Positions 17,024 to 26,175 are shown, counted from the stretch's first letter. The stretch: 64,000 nt of DNA from Faecalispora anaeroviscerum (GCF_947568225.1 NZ_CANOOQ010000001.1:1488001-1552000); one strand, 5' to 3'. Notes: a model not told the origin generated them from the letters alone. Numbers and translations are program-made.

Positions 17024-18039
17024 ACTTTCCCCTCCCCGATATACGCGGCTAACAGCTTTGCCGTATTCTCAATATCCACGGTGTCGATCACTTCCACCGG
17101 CGTGTGCATATAACGCAGCGGAATCGAAGCGAGCGCACAGCGCACACCGGAACGTGCCGTTCCGATGGAATCCGCGTTCGTACCCGTGGTGCCGCCCATG
17201 ACTTCATACTGGAACGGAATTTTCCGCTCCCTGGCCAGCCGCACCAATTCGTCGGTCATTTCTTTGTGGAGCGTGGGAGAAATTCCGATCATCGGCCCGG
17301 CAGACATTTTTCCGCTCTTCTGCTCCGGCACGCCGGGCTGCCCGGCGAAGCTGACATCCACAGTGATCGCCTCGGTGGGGTCGTGCGCAAACGCGCCCGT
17401 TTTGGCGCCCTGACCGCCCACCTCCTCACGCGTGCTGAGCAAAATGGTCACGGAGCAATTCAGTTCTTCCTTCGATAAAAACTCCGCGCAGCGGATCAGC
17501 GTGCAGACACCCGCTCGGTTATCGAGCCCGGCGGCGGTCAATTTGCCGCCCAGCAGGGCGCGGGGCGTGATCTGCCACAAAATGCGGTCGCCCGGAGTAA
17601 CCAACCGCTCGGCTTCTTTCCGCGTCAGGCCGACATCGACAAACATTTTGTCTACCGGCTCCACCTTTTCCTCATTGCCCTCCACAAGATGCGGCGGCAG
17701 GCAGCACACCACACCGCGCAGAAGCTCGCGGCCAAACACCGTTACCGTGGTACCGGGCAGAGCGCGGCGATCCACGCCGCCGCAGGCGGCCAGGCGCAAA
17801 AAGCCCTTCTCCGTAATACCTGCGACCAAAAGACCGATCTGGTCAATGTGCGCGTCCAGCAAAATCCGCCGCTCTGCCGTGGGGTTCCCCATTTGGCAGA
17901 CGAGATTTCCCAGCGGATCGTAAGAAATCGTTCCGTACTGTTTCAGTTCCTGCTCCGCCGCTTTTACCGCAGCATCCTCCGCACCGGACATGCCGGGCGC
18001 AGAGCAAAGGCGAAACAGAAGCTCCTGCAGATGTTCCAT
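17011..18039 (-). CDS. M42 family metallopeptidase (copy 1)
   Basis: A second M42 aminopeptidase, 342 residues, homologous along its whole length to the adjacent copy. Motifs: LLDAHIDQIGL (His, Asp), GLDNRAGVCTLI (bridging Asp), STREEVGGQGA (Glu pair), ITVDVSF (Asp), and a C-terminal SIGTARSGVRC where the copy 2 His (AIHTTRSG) is replaced by Gly-Thr, although TNADSIG may supply an alternative ligand. It starts 3 bp after the murD stop and overlaps the next M42 gene by 13 bp. Linkage to murD is probably operon convenience rather than function. Confidence 0.9.
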   Translation of the reverse strand: MEHLQELLFRLCSAPGMSGAEDAAVKAAEQELKQYGTISYDPLGNLVCQMGNPTAERRILLDAHIDQIGLLVAGITEKGFLRLAACGGVDRRALPGTTVTVFGRELLRGVVCCLPPHLVEGNEEKVEPVDKMFVDVGLTRKEAERLVTPGDRILWQITPRALLGGKLTAAGLDNRAGVCTLIRCAEFLSKEELNCSVTILLSTREEVGGQGAKTGAFAHDPTEAITVDVSFAGQPGVPEQKSGKMSAGPMIGISPTLHKEMTDELVRLARERKIPFQYEVMGGTTGTNADSIGTARSGVRCALASIPLRYMHTPVEVIDTVDIENTAKLLAAYIGEGKVWQM

Positions 18040-18041
18040 AC

Positions 18042-19451
18042 TTATTCCTCTTTCTTTTTTGTTCCCGGCAGCGCGTTTACCAGCTGTTTAAAGTGGTAAC
18101 CGCGCACCTCAAAGCTTGTATATTGATCAAAGCTGGCACAGGCCGGCGAGAGCGACACGATGTCGCCGTTCTCTGCCGCCCCATAGGCAGCCTTCACAGC
18201 TTCCTCCATCCCGCCTACCCGCAGAATTTCGGGGTGGCCAGGCTGGTATTCGGGCGCCGCTTTGACGCTTTGTTCAATCTTATCCGCTGTCTGGCCCATC
18301 AGGATCAGCAGCTTTACTTTTTCCACAATCGCTTTTCCCAGCTCTTCAAACGGAAGATGCTTGTCGTAGCCGCCCGCGAGCAGGATGATCTTATCCGAAT
18401 ACACAGACAAGGTTCCGCTGATGGTTCGGGTGGGGCTGGTGCCGATGGAATCGTTGTAATACTTGACGCCGCCAAGCTCGCGCACCAGCTCCATGCGGTG
18501 CTGAACGCCGGAAAAATCCTTCGCCACCGCGCGGATGGACTCAACATCCACTTCCCCCCACACGGCCGAAATCGCCGCTAAGTAATTTTCCACATTGTGC
18601 ATGCCGGGCAACCGGATGTCCGACGCGGGCATCACCTCGGTATTGCCAACAAGAATCATGCCGTCCTCGCGCAGCCACGCGCCGTAGGTGCTGGCCCGGC
18701 GGCGGCTGAACAGGCGCACCTGCCCGCGCACGGACTCCGCAAAGCCGGCGGCAATGGCGTTATCGGCATTAATAATTGCCCGGCTGAATGCGTTCTGGTG
18801 CCGTACAATATTCTTTTTTGCTTCCACATATTCTGTCATGTCCTTATGGATGTCCAGATGGTTCGGCGAAACGTTTGTAACAACCGCCACATCGGGGCTC
18901 CTGCGCATCGAGATCAGCTGAAAGCTGGAGAGCTCGACCACAGCCACGTCCCCAGGCTGAATGGAAGCGATTTCCGGCAGCAAAGGCTTACCGATGTTCC
19001 CGCCGAGATGTACGGTTTTCCCCGAGGCTTCGAGGAGCTTGGAAAGTATGGTCGTTGTGGTGGTTTTGCCGTCGCTGCCGGTTACCGCATAGATTTTACA
19101 CGGGCAAAGATCGAAAAACACTTCCATCTCCGACGTGACGGCCCGCCCCTCTTTTCTGGCCTGATCCAATTCCGGCAGAAAATACTTCATGCCCGGCGTA
19201 CGAAAAATCATGTCCGCATCCAGGTTCTTTAAATAATCCTCGCCAAGGCAAAGCTCCGCCCCTAACTCCTCCAGCTGGAGTGCTGTTTCCCCCAGCTGCT
19301 CCTTCTGCCTCCGGTCACGCGCCTGTACTTTTGCGCCATGCTCCAGAAAAATCCGGATCAGCGGCAGGTTGCTCCCGCCGATCCCGCAGAAGGCAACTTT
19401 CTTCCCTTGTAACCCCTCAAAAAAGGTTTGTACCCTGCTGTCCATACCCAT
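18042..19451 (-). CDS. murD: UDP-N-acetylmuramoyl-L-alanine--D-glutamate ligase MurD
   Basis: Adds D-glutamate to UDP-MurNAc-L-Ala in cytosolic peptidoglycan precursor synthesis. 469 residues in three Mur-ligase domains: an N-terminal Rossmann-like UDP-binding domain (KVAFCGIGGSNLPL, residues about 18-31), the ATPase domain with P-loop AVTGSDGKTTTTT (about 122-134), NVSPNHLDIHKDMTEY and the carbamylated-lysine region, and a C-terminal domain with YYNDSIGTSPTRT and LLAGGYDKHLPFE. The ATG at 19451 or the one at 19445 could start it. It lies outside a dcw cluster, heading a leftward run of peptidase genes. Identification is firm. Confidence 0.95.
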   Translation of the reverse strand: MGMDSRVQTFFEGLQGKKVAFCGIGGSNLPLIRIFLEHGAKVQARDRRQKEQLGETALQLEELGAELCLGEDYLKNLDADMIFRTPGMKYFLPELDQARKEGRAVTSEMEVFFDLCPCKIYAVTGSDGKTTTTTILSKLLEASGKTVHLGGNIGKPLLPEIASIQPGDVAVVELSSFQLISMRRSPDVAVVTNVSPNHLDIHKDMTEYVEAKKNIVRHQNAFSRAIINADNAIAAGFAESVRGQVRLFSRRRASTYGAWLREDGMILVGNTEVMPASDIRLPGMHNVENYLAAISAVWGEVDVESIRAVAKDFSGVQHRMELVRELGGVKYYNDSIGTSPTRTISGTLSVYSDKIILLAGGYDKHLPFEELGKAIVEKVKLLILMGQTADKIEQSVKAAPEYQPGHPEILRVGGMEEAVKAAYGAAENGDIVSLSPACASFDQYTSFEVRGYHFKQLVNALPGTKKKEE

Positions 19452-19516
19452 ACGCCCCCGCCTCTCTCACTTGGTTTCTGCTTCTGCCACCATTCTATTT
19501 TAAACGATAGGATGTA

Positions 19517-19547
19517 TTTCTTTCCCCGCCTTCGGCGGGAAAAGAAA
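19517..19547. terminator. Hairpin between mutY and murD
   Basis: CCCGCC-TTC-GGCGGG, extended by TTTCTTT/AAAGAAA, lies between the murD start and the mutY stop. It probably ends the mutY transcript. A weak T-rich stretch follows in the leftward direction. Confidence 0.5.
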
Positions 19548-19603
19548 CCGCTATTTTTTATACTAAAGTAATTTGCTTCTACCATATTATACTTACCAGA
19601 TTT

Positions 19604-20668
19604 TTAAATATCAACCGAAATCCAATCTTTCAGCATGTCCGCGTAAGTTTTAAAGGCAGATGGCAGCATATATTCCTCCAAAAGCTCTTGCCGCGTCACC
19701 CAGACAAACTCCCCGAACGGCTGCGGTGCCCGAACGGCATATGCCGTCATACGCCATTCACGGTGTGTAAAGATGTGCTTTGCCCTTGGCAGGGGCTGCA
19801 CAGAAGATTCCAAAAGTCCCCATTCGCGCAGCTGTTCTTCGGCCTGCTCGGCAGAAAGCGTTCCGGAGATACCGGGAAGCTCCCACAGCCCGGCCAAAAG
19901 CCCTCTTGCGGGCCGCCGGCGCAGCGCCACCCGATCCTCCGTACACAAAAGAAATACCGTACGCTCTTCGATCACTCTGGGGCGCTTCGCCGTTTTAGCC
20001 GGCAGCTCGGCGGCAATCCCTTGCCGGTACCCGGCGCACAAGCCATTTAAGGGACATTCCGCGCACAACGGTGCGCCATTTGGCAAACACACAGTAGCCC
20101 CCAGCTCCATCAGCGACTGGTTAAAATCCCCCACCCGTTCTGGCAGGATTCCGCGCACCGCCTCGGTGACCTGACGCTTGACCGCGGCATCCTTGCTATC
20201 GCGGCGATCCGCCGTGAGGCGTGAGATCACGCGCAGCACGTTGCCGTCCACCGCGGGAACGCGAATCCCGAATGCGATGGAAGCGACCGCGCCCGCCGTA
20301 TACTCCCCAAAACCCGGCAGAGCCAGAAGCTTGTCAAACGATGCGGGAACCTGCCCGCCATGCTGCTCTGCTATCACGCGCGCGGCGCGCTGCAGGTTTC
20401 GAACCCGATTGTAATACCCCAAACCCTCCCAGAGCTTGAGCAGCAGCTCCTCCGGCGCATCGGCCAGTGTTTCCACTGTGGGAAGAGCTGATAAAAAGCG
20501 TTCATAATATGGCTTTACCGCCTCTACCCGTGTTTGCTGCAGCATAATTTCAGACACCCAAACGCGGTACGGCTGTGGGTTCTCCCGCCACGGCAGTACG
20601 CGAGCCGCTTTGTCGTACCAGGAAAGAAGCGGCGGAACAATTTTGTGTAAATCCAGCGATGCTGTCAA
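19604..20668 (-). CDS. mutY: A/G-specific adenine glycosylase MutY
   Basis: A base-excision repair glycosylase that removes adenine mispaired with 8-oxoguanine. 354 residues from a TTG start at 20668 preceded by AAAGGGGAAA. The HhH-GPD domain has the catalytic Glu in VSEIMLQQTRVE, the HhH loop LPGFGEYTAGAVASIAFG and catalytic Asp in VPAVDGNVLRV. The 4Fe-4S loop is C-X7-C-X2-C-X5-C (VCLPNGAPLCAECPLNGLC). The C-terminal NUDIX-like domain (about 235-345) reads 8-oxoG (LLAGLWELPGISG, HIFTHREWRMTAY). Complete and normal. It follows the DEAD-box helicase gene but is separated from it by a strong terminator. Confidence 0.96.
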   Translation of the reverse strand: MTASLDLHKIVPPLLSWYDKAARVLPWRENPQPYRVWVSEIMLQQTRVEAVKPYYERFLSALPTVETLADAPEELLLKLWEGLGYYNRVRNLQRAARVIAEQHGGQVPASFDKLLALPGFGEYTAGAVASIAFGIRVPAVDGNVLRVISRLTADRRDSKDAAVKRQVTEAVRGILPERVGDFNQSLMELGATVCLPNGAPLCAECPLNGLCAGYRQGIAAELPAKTAKRPRVIEERTVFLLCTEDRVALRRRPARGLLAGLWELPGISGTLSAEQAEEQLREWGLLESSVQPLPRAKHIFTHREWRMTAYAVRAPQPFGEFVWVTRQELLEEYMLPSAFKTYADMLKDWISVDI

Positions 20669-20687
20669 GGAATTTCCCCTTTCTGCT

Positions 20688-20720
20688 AAAAAAGCCGGCG
20701 GGAGCTATGCTCCGCCGGCT
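20688..20720 (-). terminator. Terminator of the DEAD-box helicase gene
   Basis: AGCCGGCGGAGC-ATA-GCTCCCGCCGGCT in the leftward direction, a near-perfect GC-rich stem followed by six T residues (20693-20688). It lies 37 bp after the helicase stop. Confidence 0.9.
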
Positions 20721-20757
20721 GTTGCGCTCCGTTTTATTTTCTCTGCAAACGACTGGA

Positions 20758-22593
20758 TTATCCCTTGCGAAAATACGGCTTATCGGATAAAAACTGATCC
20801 GCGGGCTTTTTCGTCATGCGTTCCCTGGTCATCAGGGGACGCGGCGGCTCGCCCTTTTTGCGCGGGCCGAGAGAAGTAAGGTAATCTTCCTTCTGATCAG
20901 AAGGCGGAGAGCTTCGGCGCTCCTGCTCCGGCTGGTGCTCTATTCGCTCCTTCTGCACACGCCGCGCTGTGTCTGCCACTTCACGCTTTTCGGCGGGCCT
21001 TGCGGCTGTTTGATCCCTGTGTGCGCGCGTTTCGCGCGTTTCGGGCTTTGCGGCCGTTTGATCTTTCGGCACACGCTTTTCCGCAGTTCTTGGAGTATGT
21101 TGCTCCTTGACCACCTGATTTTTGCCCTCGGCTGGTTCCTTTTGCTCGGGTCTTGCTGCACGCTGCTCTTTTCCTGTTGGCTTTTGAGCAGACTTCACAG
21201 TGGAAGGGTTCTGCGCCCTCTCTGTTTGTGCCGGGCGAGCGGCAGCATCCTTCTGGCCCTTGCGGTTCCTTGTTCTCGTTCCGGATTTCGGCTGCGCTTG
21301 CTGCTTCTGAACGTCGGGCGACGAGGTTTTCTGCGCCTGACGCGGATGCTCCTGCCGCGGTGCGGCTTCCCCCCGCTGCTTTTCGCGGTGCTGTGTCTGC
21401 TGTGCGCGCTGCGGGCGCGCCGTCTGCTGCTTCGGGGGCGTCAGCGTAAAGACCTGCATGGGGTAGGGATGCGACTCCACTACCGGAACCGGCTTGCCGA
21501 TCAGCGATTCAATATCTTTGAGATATGGCTTTTCGTCAATATTGCAAAATGAGATTGCCGTCCCTTCGAGCCCCGCCCGGCCGGTACGGCCAATGCGGTG
21601 CACATACGTTTCAGGTACATTCGGCAGATCATAATTGATCACATGGGAAAGCTCGTCGATGTCGATGCCGCGGGCGGCGATATCGGTTGCCACCAAAACG
21701 CGGATCTGACGGGCTTTAAAGCTGGAAAGCGCCTGCTGGCGCGCGGATTGTGATTTATTGCCGTGAATCGCCTGAGCCTGAATCTTTACGCGGGAAAGCT
21801 CGCGGACCACACGATCCGCCCCATGCTTGGTGCGCGTAAACACCAGTGCCGATTCAATCTTGGAATTGTTCAGCAGATCGATGAGCAGCTTTGGCTTATT
21901 CGCCTTGTCCACAAAATATAGGGACTGCTCGATCGCATCTACCGTGGAGGAAACCGGCGTAACCGCCACTTTAAAGGGGTCTACCAGCAGAGAATCCACC
22001 AGCTCCGTAATTTCGGGGGGCATGGTCGCGGAGAAAAACAGCGTCTGCTTTTTCTGCGGCAAGCGGGTAAGCACACGCTTTACGTCGTGAATAAAGCCCA
22101 TGTCGAGCATTCTGTCGGCTTCGTCCAGAACGAAAATCTGAACTCCGCTCAAATCGACAAAACCCTGCTGAATCAAATCATTCAGGCGGCCGGGAGTCGC
22201 AATGAGAATGTCTACCCCTGATTTCAGGCTATTTACCTGCGGTACCTGCGAAACGCCGCCGAAGATTACCTCGCTACGCAAGGGAAGATAGCGGCCATAA
22301 GCGCGCAGGCTTTCTGCGATCTGAATGGCAAGCTCGCGCGTGGGGGTAAGAATCAGCGACCGAATTTCGCGCCGCTGCCCCTTTGGGACGGGCGGCTGCG
22401 CGTTGAGCCTTTGCAGAATCGGCACGGCAAACGCGGCGGTTTTCCCGGTTCCTGTTTGCGCACAGCCTAACACATCGCGGCCCAAAAGGGCGGGCGGTAT
22501 CGCTTTTTCCTGAATGGGAGATGGTGCTTCGTACTGTTCCTCCTGCAGCGCCTTCAAAATAGGCGCAATTAACTTGAGTTCCTGAAAATTCAT
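20758..22593 (-). CDS. RhlE-like DEAD-box RNA helicase with long disordered tail
   Basis: An ATP-dependent RNA helicase of 611 residues. The core (1-375) carries the Q motif (PSPIQEKAIP), motif I AQTGTGKT, Ia PTRELAIQ, II VLDEADRMLD, III SAT, V RGIDIDEL and VI HRIGRTGRAG. The tail (about 385-585) is a low-complexity Gln/Ala/Arg/Lys/Pro/Glu region with many short repeats of the RPAQ/EKRxxKDQTAA kind, likely an RNA-binding or condensate-forming extension. It ends with a basic FRKG terminus. Such helicases act in ribosome assembly and RNA decay, often at low temperature. A 480-bp untranslated region precedes it. The helicase function is certain; the cellular target is unknown. Confidence 0.93.
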   Translation of the reverse strand: MNFQELKLIAPILKALQEEQYEAPSPIQEKAIPPALLGRDVLGCAQTGTGKTAAFAVPILQRLNAQPPVPKGQRREIRSLILTPTRELAIQIAESLRAYGRYLPLRSEVIFGGVSQVPQVNSLKSGVDILIATPGRLNDLIQQGFVDLSGVQIFVLDEADRMLDMGFIHDVKRVLTRLPQKKQTLFFSATMPPEITELVDSLLVDPFKVAVTPVSSTVDAIEQSLYFVDKANKPKLLIDLLNNSKIESALVFTRTKHGADRVVRELSRVKIQAQAIHGNKSQSARQQALSSFKARQIRVLVATDIAARGIDIDELSHVINYDLPNVPETYVHRIGRTGRAGLEGTAISFCNIDEKPYLKDIESLIGKPVPVVESHPYPMQVFTLTPPKQQTARPQRAQQTQHREKQRGEAAPRQEHPRQAQKTSSPDVQKQQAQPKSGTRTRNRKGQKDAAARPAQTERAQNPSTVKSAQKPTGKEQRAARPEQKEPAEGKNQVVKEQHTPRTAEKRVPKDQTAAKPETRETRAHRDQTAARPAEKREVADTARRVQKERIEHQPEQERRSSPPSDQKEDYLTSLGPRKKGEPPRPLMTRERMTKKPADQFLSDKPYFRKG

Positions 22594-23070
22594 AGTAATG
22601 TTAAATTCCTTCCTAAAAAACCGGCGGCTCGCCCGAGAGGCGCTGGCCCGGCCTTTCTCTTCTGAATCTATAAACGAGAATCAGATGTCTCCTTCTTTTG
22701 CGGAAGGTGAGAACCATATGATTCCTCTTAGCGTTTCCATGCGAAGCCGTCAGCAGCTTATTGCCGTTAACGGCGTGAGTTTTCTATAAAATCCTATAAA
22801 TGATAGAAAGCGGCCGCCACCGCCCACAGCGTGTGGCCTGCCGCTTAAAAACATCGGCTTTCTTCCCGGTGGTCATTTTGCCGGATAATAGTTTATTATA
22901 CCGCTCTTTGGGCTTGAAAGCAAGAACAACCGGCCAATGGTCTCCCTTGCCCTGCGCTTTCTGCCCTTTCCAGTTCCGGCCAAACAGGGAAAATTCGCTG
23001 GCAAAACCCGGTCTCAGCACAAAAACAGCCGGCCAAACGGCCAGCCGCTTCCCTACGATTTATTATATGC
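22594..23070. other. Long leader/intergenic region upstream of the helicase gene
   Basis: About 480 bp without a recognisable gene. A 63-codon rightward frame (22598-22789) has no family resemblance. As it is directly upstream of the leftward helicase gene, it may be a structured 5' leader, as known for cold-induced DEAD-box genes. I see GC-rich inverted segments near 22620-22655 but no named RNA family. Confidence 0.4.
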
Positions 23071-23823
23071 TTATAAAAACGGAATTTGCAAACTGGGATT
23101 TGTAATTTCTTTGATCGGTACACCGTAATACTCTTTGCGGTACTGCGCGATGGAGTAAGAGAGGTTTGCGGCAATCCGCTGCGTGTTGTGCATAATCCAG
23201 TCCGCGTCGCGCGGGTTATCGTGGAATGCTGTCTGCACCAGCAGCGCGGGCATTTCGGGGTACGCCATCTCCGTTAAGGTCTGGTTGTTCGCCAGTTTGA
23301 TCATATCCCCTTCAGGATAAATGAAATTATCTTTTACAATCTGAGCCCAAAGCCCGCTCATGGGGTGATTGGTCTGGTAATAAATAAAGCAGCCGTTATA
23401 CTGGCCAGAGAGCACCTCCGGCGCGGCATTTGAGTGAATGGACAGATACAAAGTACAGTTGTTCTGCGCGGCCTGATTCGCACGGGCCTGCAACATCGTT
23501 CCCCATTCGCTTGCGGGAACCTGTGCGCTCGATGGCGCAATAATGGTTTCAATCCCGTACTCCTGCAAATACTGAGCCATCCAGTTGGCGATCTGCCGCA
23601 TATAATCTTCTTCAGATTTTCCGTCGGGGTACAGATTATAATACTGCGGCGATGGGCTGAGATACACCCGGAATGCCGGCTGTGCAGCCTGGGTATTGGT
23701 ATTTGATTTCATAAGCACTTCACCCGCTGTTTGCGTTGCTTCGGCAGCAGATACGCACATGCCGCCACCCGTGCAGAATAGCATTCCCACTGCGAGCAAA
23801 AGGCTCATTATTCGTTTCAGCAT
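23071..23823 (-). CDS. Exported N-acetylmuramoyl-L-alanine amidase-like protein, catalytic Glu replaced
   Basis: A 250-residue secreted protein of the Amidase_3 fold. The ATG at 23823 follows AGGGGGAAGTG; an upstream frame to 23862 has no site. A signal peptide (about 1-27, ending VSAAEA) precedes the domain. Visible fold motifs are VYLSPSPQYYNLYPDG, LYLSIHSNAAPEVLSG (Zn-ligand His) and PALLVQTAFHDNPRDADWI. The classical first ligand motif (DPGHGG) is absent, as in the sub-family starting LSPSxQ. The usual catalytic Glu (A-E-x-G-[FY]-H-x-N) is Gln here. It may be a non-catalytic wall-binding protein or use different residues. Single gene facing mtnN. Confidence 0.8.
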   Translation of the reverse strand: MLKRIMSLLLAVGMLFCTGGGMCVSAAEATQTAGEVLMKSNTNTQAAQPAFRVYLSPSPQYYNLYPDGKSEEDYMRQIANWMAQYLQEYGIETIIAPSSAQVPASEWGTMLQARANQAAQNNCTLYLSIHSNAAPEVLSGQYNGCFIYYQTNHPMSGLWAQIVKDNFIYPEGDMIKLANNQTLTEMAYPEMPALLVQTAFHDNPRDADWIMHNTQRIAANLSYSIAQYRKEYYGVPIKEITNPSLQIPFL

Positions 23824-24038
23824 TTTCACTTCCCCCTGTAAAGACGGACATATATACTTCATTTTATTATATCTACTTGTCCATAAAATATAATTCTTTT
23901 AAGTAAATTTATTGTTTCGTTTTCTATGTAATTTACAGAAAATTGGGCTAGCGCCTGCAGCAGCCGTTGATTTTCAAGACCAAATCTCTTATAATCAAAA
24001 GAAAACGACGGATTCCCATCCGGTGAAGGAGAACGCAA

Positions 24039-24731
24039 ATGATCGGAATTATCGGCGCGATGCCCATTGAAGTTGAGGGACTGAAAAGCAGACTGCAAAA
24101 TTCGCAGACGGAAACACTGGCGGGACTGGAATTTTGCAAGGGAACGCTGTCCGGCGTAGAATGCGTTGTCGCACACTGCAACCCCGGCAAGGTGAACGCC
24201 GCGCTGTGCGCCCAGCTGATGATTACCCACTACCAGCCCCGGCTGGTGATTAACAGCGGAGTGGCAGGCGGAATCGGCGAAAGCATTCACATCGGTGATT
24301 TGGTGCTTTCCACCGCTGTTGTGCAACACGATATGGATACTTCGCCTCTGGGGGATAAGCGGGGCTATTTGTCCGGCGTGGGGCTGATTGAGATCCCCGC
24401 TTCGGAAAAGCTGATTCAGCTGCTTGGGCGGACGGCGCCGGAGGTTTACAAGGGCGCGGTACATACGGGTGTAATCGCTACGGGCGACCAGTTTATCTGC
24501 GATTCAGCAAAGCTGCATGAGCTAAATCACGATTTTGGCGCTCTGGCCTGTGAAATGGAGGGCGGCGCTGTCGGGCAGGTCTGCTATGTAAACGGCGTGG
24601 ATTTTATCGTGCTGCGCACGATTTCAGACAACGCTGACGATGACGCAAAAATGGATTACGCGACGTTCGCCCCAATTGCCGCCCAGCGCGGGATTGACCT
24701 GCTGTGCCGCATTCTTCCCGAGTTGACCTGA
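24039..24731 (+). CDS. mtnN: 5'-methylthioadenosine/S-adenosylhomocysteine nucleosidase
   Basis: Hydrolyses MTA and SAH to adenine and thioribose derivatives, recycling by-products of methylation, polyamine and radical-SAM chemistry. 230 residues, normal length. Motifs: IGIIGAMPIEVEGL (start), VINSGVAGGIG (phosphorylase-fold glycine loop), VVQHDMDTSPLG, ATGDQFI and ALACEMEGGAVGQVC (substrate ribose Glu and Met), and VLRTISDNADDDA (catalytic Asp). The start follows AAGGAGA. It is followed after 66 bp by a cyclase-family gene in the same direction. Confidence 0.96.
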   Translation: MIGIIGAMPIEVEGLKSRLQNSQTETLAGLEFCKGTLSGVECVVAHCNPGKVNAALCAQLMITHYQPRLVINSGVAGGIGESIHIGDLVLSTAVVQHDMDTSPLGDKRGYLSGVGLIEIPASEKLIQLLGRTAPEVYKGAVHTGVIATGDQFICDSAKLHELNHDFGALACEMEGGAVGQVCYVNGVDFIVLRTISDNADDDAKMDYATFAPIAAQRGIDLLCRILPELT

Positions 24732-24797
24732 TTTTTCTTTCGCAGCGGATCTCTCCTGTTCCCGATTTGAAACGTCACACAGAAACGGAGGGTGCGT

Positions 24798-25403
24798 ATG
24801 AAGTTCTATGACATCTCCCGCGAATTATTTTCTGCCGATGTATACCCGGGCGACCCTGTTCCCTGGTCGGAACGGATTCGCCGCATCGATACCGGCGATG
24901 ACTACAACCTGTCCGCATTTTTTACCGGCTCTCACAGCGGCACTCACCTGGATGCACCCCGTCATTTTCTGGAGGATGGGGACACAATCGACCGGATTCC
25001 GCCGGAATTTCTAATCGGGCCATGCACGGTGATTTCGGTAGAGGGAATTGTGACGGGTGACCGGATAGAAGAGCTTTTGCCCGTCTGCCAAAAGCGGATT
25101 TTGTTCCACGGCGACGGTCAGGCCTTTTTAGACCGCAGTGCCGCGTTTGTTCTGGCAGACAGCGGTGCGATTCTGGTGGGAACGGATGCGATTTCGATCG
25201 GCAGCGAAGCCGAAGAGCGATTGGTTCATCTGGAGCTTTTGGGCGCGGATATTCCGATTTTGGAGGGTGCTGTTCTCGACGGCGTTCCGGACGGGGACTA
25301 CCTTTTGATCGCGCTGCCCCTGAAGCTGCGCGGGCTGGAGGCTTCTCCCTGCCGCGCAGTGCTGGTGCAGGGCTCCCTGCCGGAGGACGAACGCCTTGTA
25401 TAA
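24798..25403 (+). CDS. Cyclase family protein (kynurenine formamidase-like metal hydrolase)
   Basis: A 201-residue metal-dependent hydrolase of the cyclase/formamidase family (PF04199). The metal motif is SHSGTHLDAPRHFL (HxGTHxDxPxH), with a later Glu in LGADIPILEGAVLD. The start at the ATG 24798 has GGAGG five bases ahead; an in-frame GTG at 24792 overlaps the site. Family members hydrolyse N-formylkynurenine, isatin or other cyclic amides. No tryptophan-degradation genes are near, so the substrate is unassigned. It probably forms an operon with mtnN and ends at a strong terminator shared with the convergent macrodomain gene. Confidence 0.88.
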   Translation: MKFYDISRELFSADVYPGDPVPWSERIRRIDTGDDYNLSAFFTGSHSGTHLDAPRHFLEDGDTIDRIPPEFLIGPCTVISVEGIVTGDRIEELLPVCQKRILFHGDGQAFLDRSAAFVLADSGAILVGTDAISIGSEAEERLVHLELLGADIPILEGAVLDGVPDGDYLLIALPLKLRGLEASPCRAVLVQGSLPEDERLV

Positions 25404-25415
25404 CTTTTTCAATCA

Positions 25416-25452
25416 TCAAAGGGCTTGCACGTGTTACGTGGAAGCCCTTTGA
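25416..25452. terminator. Bidirectional terminator between convergent genes
   Basis: TCAAAGGGCTT-CACGT-GTT-ACGTG-AAGCCCTTTGA, an almost perfect 17-bp stem between the cyclase stop (25403) and the macrodomain stop (25471). Confidence 0.85.
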
Positions 25453-25470
25453 AAATTGAAGCGCGGAAAA

Positions 25471-25983
25471 TCACTTCTGCGCGTGCCGGAGGGCCGTTTC
25501 GTAAGCGGCTTTCGTTCCTTCATCAAAACAGACCATTGTGACCGACTGCACTGTTTCAGAAGTTTTGGAAAACGCAAGGATTTCCCTTACGGCAATATAA
25601 GCGGCACATTCCAGCGGGAAATGGTACACGCCTGTACTGATGGAGGGAAACGCCACGGTACGGCATCCGTTTTCTTCCGCAAGGTGCAGGCAGCTCCGGT
25701 AGCAGGAGGCCAGCAGTCCCTCTTCCCCCGCTCCACCGCCGTGCCAGACCGGCCCGGGCGTGTGGATCACATACTTTACCGGCAAGCGATGCCCCGACGT
25801 GAGTTTGGCCTGACCGGTTTCGCACCCGTGAAGCGTTCTGCATTCCTCCAGCAACCCTGGGCCAGCTGCCCGGTGAATGGCTCCATCTACTCCGCCGCCG
25901 CCAAGCAAAGAGGTGTTAGCGGCATTGACAATCGCATCTGCCACAAAAACCGTAATATCCCCCTGAATAATGGAAATTTCCAT
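25471..25983 (-). CDS. Macrodomain protein (O-acetyl-ADP-ribose deacetylase type)
   Basis: A stand-alone macrodomain of 170 residues that binds ADP-ribose and probably removes acetyl or ADP-ribosyl groups. The MacroD/YmdB-type features are DAIVNAANTSLLGGGGVDGAIHRAAG (ADP-ribose loop with catalytic Asn and Asp), TGQAKLTSGHRLP and FPSISTGVYHFPLE (second phosphate loop). Full length. It is transcribed alone, convergent with the cyclase gene. Confidence 0.93.
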   Translation of the reverse strand: MEISIIQGDITVFVADAIVNAANTSLLGGGGVDGAIHRAAGPGLLEECRTLHGCETGQAKLTSGHRLPVKYVIHTPGPVWHGGGAGEEGLLASCYRSCLHLAEENGCRTVAFPSISTGVYHFPLECAAYIAVREILAFSKTSETVQSVTMVCFDEGTKAAYETALRHAQK

Positions 25984-26103
25984 AACATTCCTCCTTTGAG
26001 CCGTTGCCCCCGCAGAACCGGACGGGTTGGCCCGGTTCTATTTGGTGTGCTTTTCTAAAGACAGAATACTCCGTACCGGGTCAAAATACAATTAAAAAGA
26101 AAT

Positions 26104-26155
26104 AAAAAATGACTCCTCACCCGGCTATTTTAAAAACAGCGAGAGAGGAGTCATT
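26104..26155 (-). terminator. Terminator of the rubredoxin-flavodiiron operon
   Basis: In the leftward direction AATGACTCCTC / GAGGAGTCATT arms (11 bp) enclose a 26-base loop and are followed by TTTTTTA. It lies 20 bp after the flavoprotein stop. Confidence 0.85.
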
Positions 26156-26175
26156 ATTCTTCTGCCTTACTGAAA

